DNA of 64,000 nucleotides from Marinobacterium iners (lineage in GTDB: Bacteria; Pseudomonadota; Gammaproteobacteria; Pseudomonadales; Balneatricaceae): positions 2,728,001 through 2,792,000 of the forward strand of contig NZ_CP022297.1 of assembly GCF_017310015.1 (NCBI RefSeq). Reading direction: 5' to 3'. Below, piece after piece: positions 62,285-64,000 of this stretch. The notes beneath the pieces are model-generated. The model had not been told where the DNA came from. It made no database searches and saw only the letters and a program-made list of their open reading frames with translations. Both the position numbers and the translations under genes were made by a program. Each line of letters opens with the position of its first letter. The stretch's first letter is position 1.

Positions 62285-63327
62285 TGCGTGATACACCTAA
62301 ATGGCAACGCCCTATCGAGCTACCGCCCGAGGCGATGGCAGCCGATCCAGCCGAACATCCCCCGCACCAGCCAGCTCGAGATATCCCGCTGGACAAGACC
62401 CAGACTGTTGAAGATGACACCTCTTTGGAGCTACCTCCCCCGCCGCCTCAGAGCAATATACGCAGTAGAGGTTGGTTAGTGCCCCTGTTGGGAACGTTGG
62501 TCGTTTTGGCCATCGGTGCCGAGTTGTACCGACTGATCAGCTGGAGCATATCCATTCACCCCCTGCTGGGCGGTGCCTTCAGCCTGCTGACGCTGCTACT
62601 GATGCTTGTGGTCGGTATCGAAATCAGGCGAGGCCTCAGTGGCAGCCGCCAATTGCGACAGGTACAAGGTCTGCAGCAACAGGCTGAAGCCCTGTTGCAA
62701 CAGACCAGTTATGGCGACAGCACAGCACTGCTGCATCAACTGGAGCAGCGCTACCACCACACGGCGCTGAAGAACGAGTTACAAGGTGCCATCACACAGC
62801 TCGACAGCAGCTACAACGACCGGGAGATTATTCAGTACCTGAGCCGACACGCCCTGAATCAAGCCGACCGCACCGCCCAGCGCTGCGTTCAACGCTACAG
62901 TGTGGAATCGGGTGTCATGGTCGCACTGAGCCCCTGGGCCAGTTTCGATATGCTGCTGGTCGCCTGGCGCAACCTGCGCATGATTCGTGAAATCGCCACG
63001 GTGTATGGCATCGCGCCGGGGCTACTGACCCAAGGCAAATTACTGAAGCAGGTTCTGCAAAACCTGGCATTTGCCGGCGCCAGTGAAGTGGCAATGGATG
63101 CAGGCTCTGCGCTGTTGGGCAGCTCATTGACATCAAGCCTGTCAGCAAGGGCCGGGCAAGGGATAGGCGCTGGCCTCTTTACCGCTCGGACCGGCCTGAT
63201 GACCATCAAGCTCTGCCGGCCCCTGCCTGAACCCGACCGGCCAAAAAACATGCTGCAGCAGATTGCCAAAGGCATTGTACACAGATTGACAAGCGGCAAG
63301 CCGGAGACCGGTACGGACCGAAAATGA
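62284..63327 (+). CDS. ycjF: YcjF-family membrane protein (TIGR01620/DUF697)
   Basis: A 347-residue inner-membrane protein. The N-terminal 70 residues are soluble and proline-rich. Two adjacent hydrophobic segments (about 65-85 and 95-115) follow. The C-terminal DUF697 region has VESGVMVALSPWASFDMLLVAWRNLRMIREIATVYGIAPG and LGSSLTSSLSARAGQGIGAGLFTARTGLMTIKLCRPL. It is the standard partner of YcjX. The ATG overlaps the ycjX stop by 1 base. Confidence 0.93.
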   Translation: MRDTPKWQRPIELPPEAMAADPAEHPPHQPARDIPLDKTQTVEDDTSLELPPPPPQSNIRSRGWLVPLLGTLVVLAIGAELYRLISWSISIHPLLGGAFSLLTLLLMLVVGIEIRRGLSGSRQLRQVQGLQQQAEALLQQTSYGDSTALLHQLEQRYHHTALKNELQGAITQLDSSYNDREIIQYLSRHALNQADRTAQRCVQRYSVESGVMVALSPWASFDMLLVAWRNLRMIREIATVYGIAPGLLTQGKLLKQVLQNLAFAGASEVAMDAGSALLGSSLTSSLSARAGQGIGAGLFTARTGLMTIKLCRPLPEPDRPKNMLQQIAKGIVHRLTSGKPETGTDRK

Positions 63328-63358
63328 TGAGCGTTTGAAAAGAGATAAAACAGATGAT

Positions 63359-63471
63359 GGGGGCGGCTCCACCAGCCACATCCCGGCACACGAGTCGACC
63401 GCTGTGGCTGCTCCCTTCCGGGCCTGACCAGGTTCACGGTGTATCGTTGCGAGAGGACCAGCAGAACCGCC
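63359..63471 (-). ncRNA. ffs: Signal recognition particle RNA (4.5S)
   Basis: About 113 nt on the minus strand. The closing stem GGCGGTTCTGCTGG pairs with the 3' end (...CTGGTGGAGCCGCC). The highly conserved apical loop region GGTCAGGCCCGGAAGGGAGCAGCC is present, including the symmetric and asymmetric internal loops bound by Ffh. The 5' end is near 63471 and the 3' end near 63359. T-rich sequence follows downstream. It lies convergent to ycjF. Confidence 0.93.
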
Positions 63472-63556
63472 ATAACGCGGCATTATGCCCTGTCTCAAAA
63501 GACAGGCGCGCAGTATAAGCATCCGTGACCAGGATTGCAAACGCTCCCGCCCCCGA

Positions 63557-64000
63557 TCAAGGCACCACAACGCGCACGGCCAGACCGATCAGCACCACAC
63601 CGGTCAACTGCTCTACCCGCTTAAGGTGGCGCCGCAGCCAGGCCAGCAGGTGCGACTGGGAAAACAGCAAAGCCACCAGCGAATACCAGAGGCCATCTAC
63701 AACGGTTGCCGTTGCCACCATCAGCAACTGGTCACTCAGCGTCTGATCTGCAGTAACGAACTGAGAGAACAGCGCAGTAAAAAACACCGCCAGCTTGGGG
63801 TTCAGCAGCGAAATTAGTGCCCCGGAACGGGCCGCCTGCCACAGGCTGTCGCGTGCGCCCTGCTCGGCCTGTAGCCCCGGCGCCGATGCATGACGCAGGG
63901 CATTGAACCCCAACCAAACCAGATAGGCAGCCCCCAGCCAGGTCAGAATCTGATAGAGGGTTTCATGACGGCTTACAAGCAGCCCGAGCCCCCACACCGT
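63557..64000 (-). CDS. LysE-family translocator, N-terminus outside window
   Basis: About 148 visible residues of the C-terminal part of a LysE/RhtB exporter. Hydrophobic helices include YQILTWLGAAYLVWLGFNAL. The family motif is LISLLNPKLAVFFTALFSQF, and VVDGLWYSLVALLFSQS with RRHLKRVEQLTGVVLIGLAVRV form the end. It exports amino acids or related compounds; substrate unknown. The gene continues beyond 64000. Confidence 0.87.
   Translation of the reverse strand, partial: TVWGLGLLVSRHETLYQILTWLGAAYLVWLGFNALRHASAPGLQAEQGARDSLWQAARSGALISLLNPKLAVFFTALFSQFVTADQTLSDQLLMVATATVVDGLWYSLVALLFSQSHLLAWLRRHLKRVEQLTGVVLIGLAVRVVVP

Overview
The window looks like the chromosome of a marine-type gammaproteobacterium, probably of the Oceanospirillales or Marinobacterium/Pseudomonas-like group. 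Pointers are the tRNA and SRP RNA sequences, rpsA, dnaX-ybaB-recR, rnd-ycgL-ycgN, ycjX-ycjF, a Pseudomonas-type MksFEB condensin, many chemoreceptors, and a free-standing enterobacterial-type aroA. The species call is inference; no database was searched. Most of the window is ordinary core chromosome, interrupted by three mobile elements.

Layout. 1-2240: right-hand part of an IS66-family element (end of tnpA, tnpB, tnpC), followed by the C-terminal half of a porin gene it appears to have broken. 2.9-7.0 kb: bestrophin-like channel, glutathione S-transferase, Orn/Lys/Arg decarboxylase. 7.1-13 kb: three chemoreceptors (Aer-like PAS receptor; PilJ/CZB receptor; helical-sensor receptor). 13-16 kb: PhnA-like protein, KamA-family radical SAM enzyme, a membrane-anchored HExxH protein of unknown function. 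16-21 kb: yqaA and recQ, a UPF0149 protein, and an envelope operon (ABC exporter, phospholipase D family enzyme, glycine-zipper lipoprotein). 22.9-24.8 kb: a complete group II intron sitting directly behind the terminator of a small YdcH-like gene. 25-29.6 kb: ogt, aroA, bolA, a DUF3422 protein and an unknown gene. 29.6-35.1 kb: mksF-mksE-mksB with overlapping genes. 35.3-35.6 kb: tRNA-Asn, tRNA-Asn, tRNA-Pro behind a clear sigma70 promoter.

35.7-41.1 kb: AEC transporter, glycosyltransferase plus ABC ATPase, rhodanese, and a LysR regulator divergent from an SbtA-like (bicarbonate) transporter with an 18-bp palindrome between them. 41.2-45.2 kb: a receiver protein with a hemerythrin-like tail, translationally coupled to a PAS-GAF-kinase-receiver-Hpt hybrid kinase. 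45.2-52 kb: apeB and FKBP lipoprotein, prc and a coiled-coil membrane protein, rpsA with a structured leader. 52-57.5 kb: ycgN-ycgL-rnd-recR-ybaB-dnaX on the minus strand, and an Lrp-family regulator. dnaX carries an in-frame A AAA AAG slippery site that would make the short gamma form, as in E. coli. 57.9-59.2 kb: an intact IS4-family element with a perfect 10-bp target duplication, inserted just upstream of an AGCS sodium:alanine/glycine symporter with a candidate sigma54 promoter. 60.8-64 kb: ycjX-ycjF, the 4.5S SRP RNA, and the C-terminal part of a LysE-family exporter running off the window.

No CRISPR array, prophage or obvious anti-phage island is present. The most informative observations are the terminator-targeting group II intron with a visible EBS1/IBS1 match, the dnaX frameshift cassette, the MksFEB set lacking its nuclease partner, the hemerythrin-like two-component pair, and the IS4 insertion separating a sigma54-type promoter from its upstream region.
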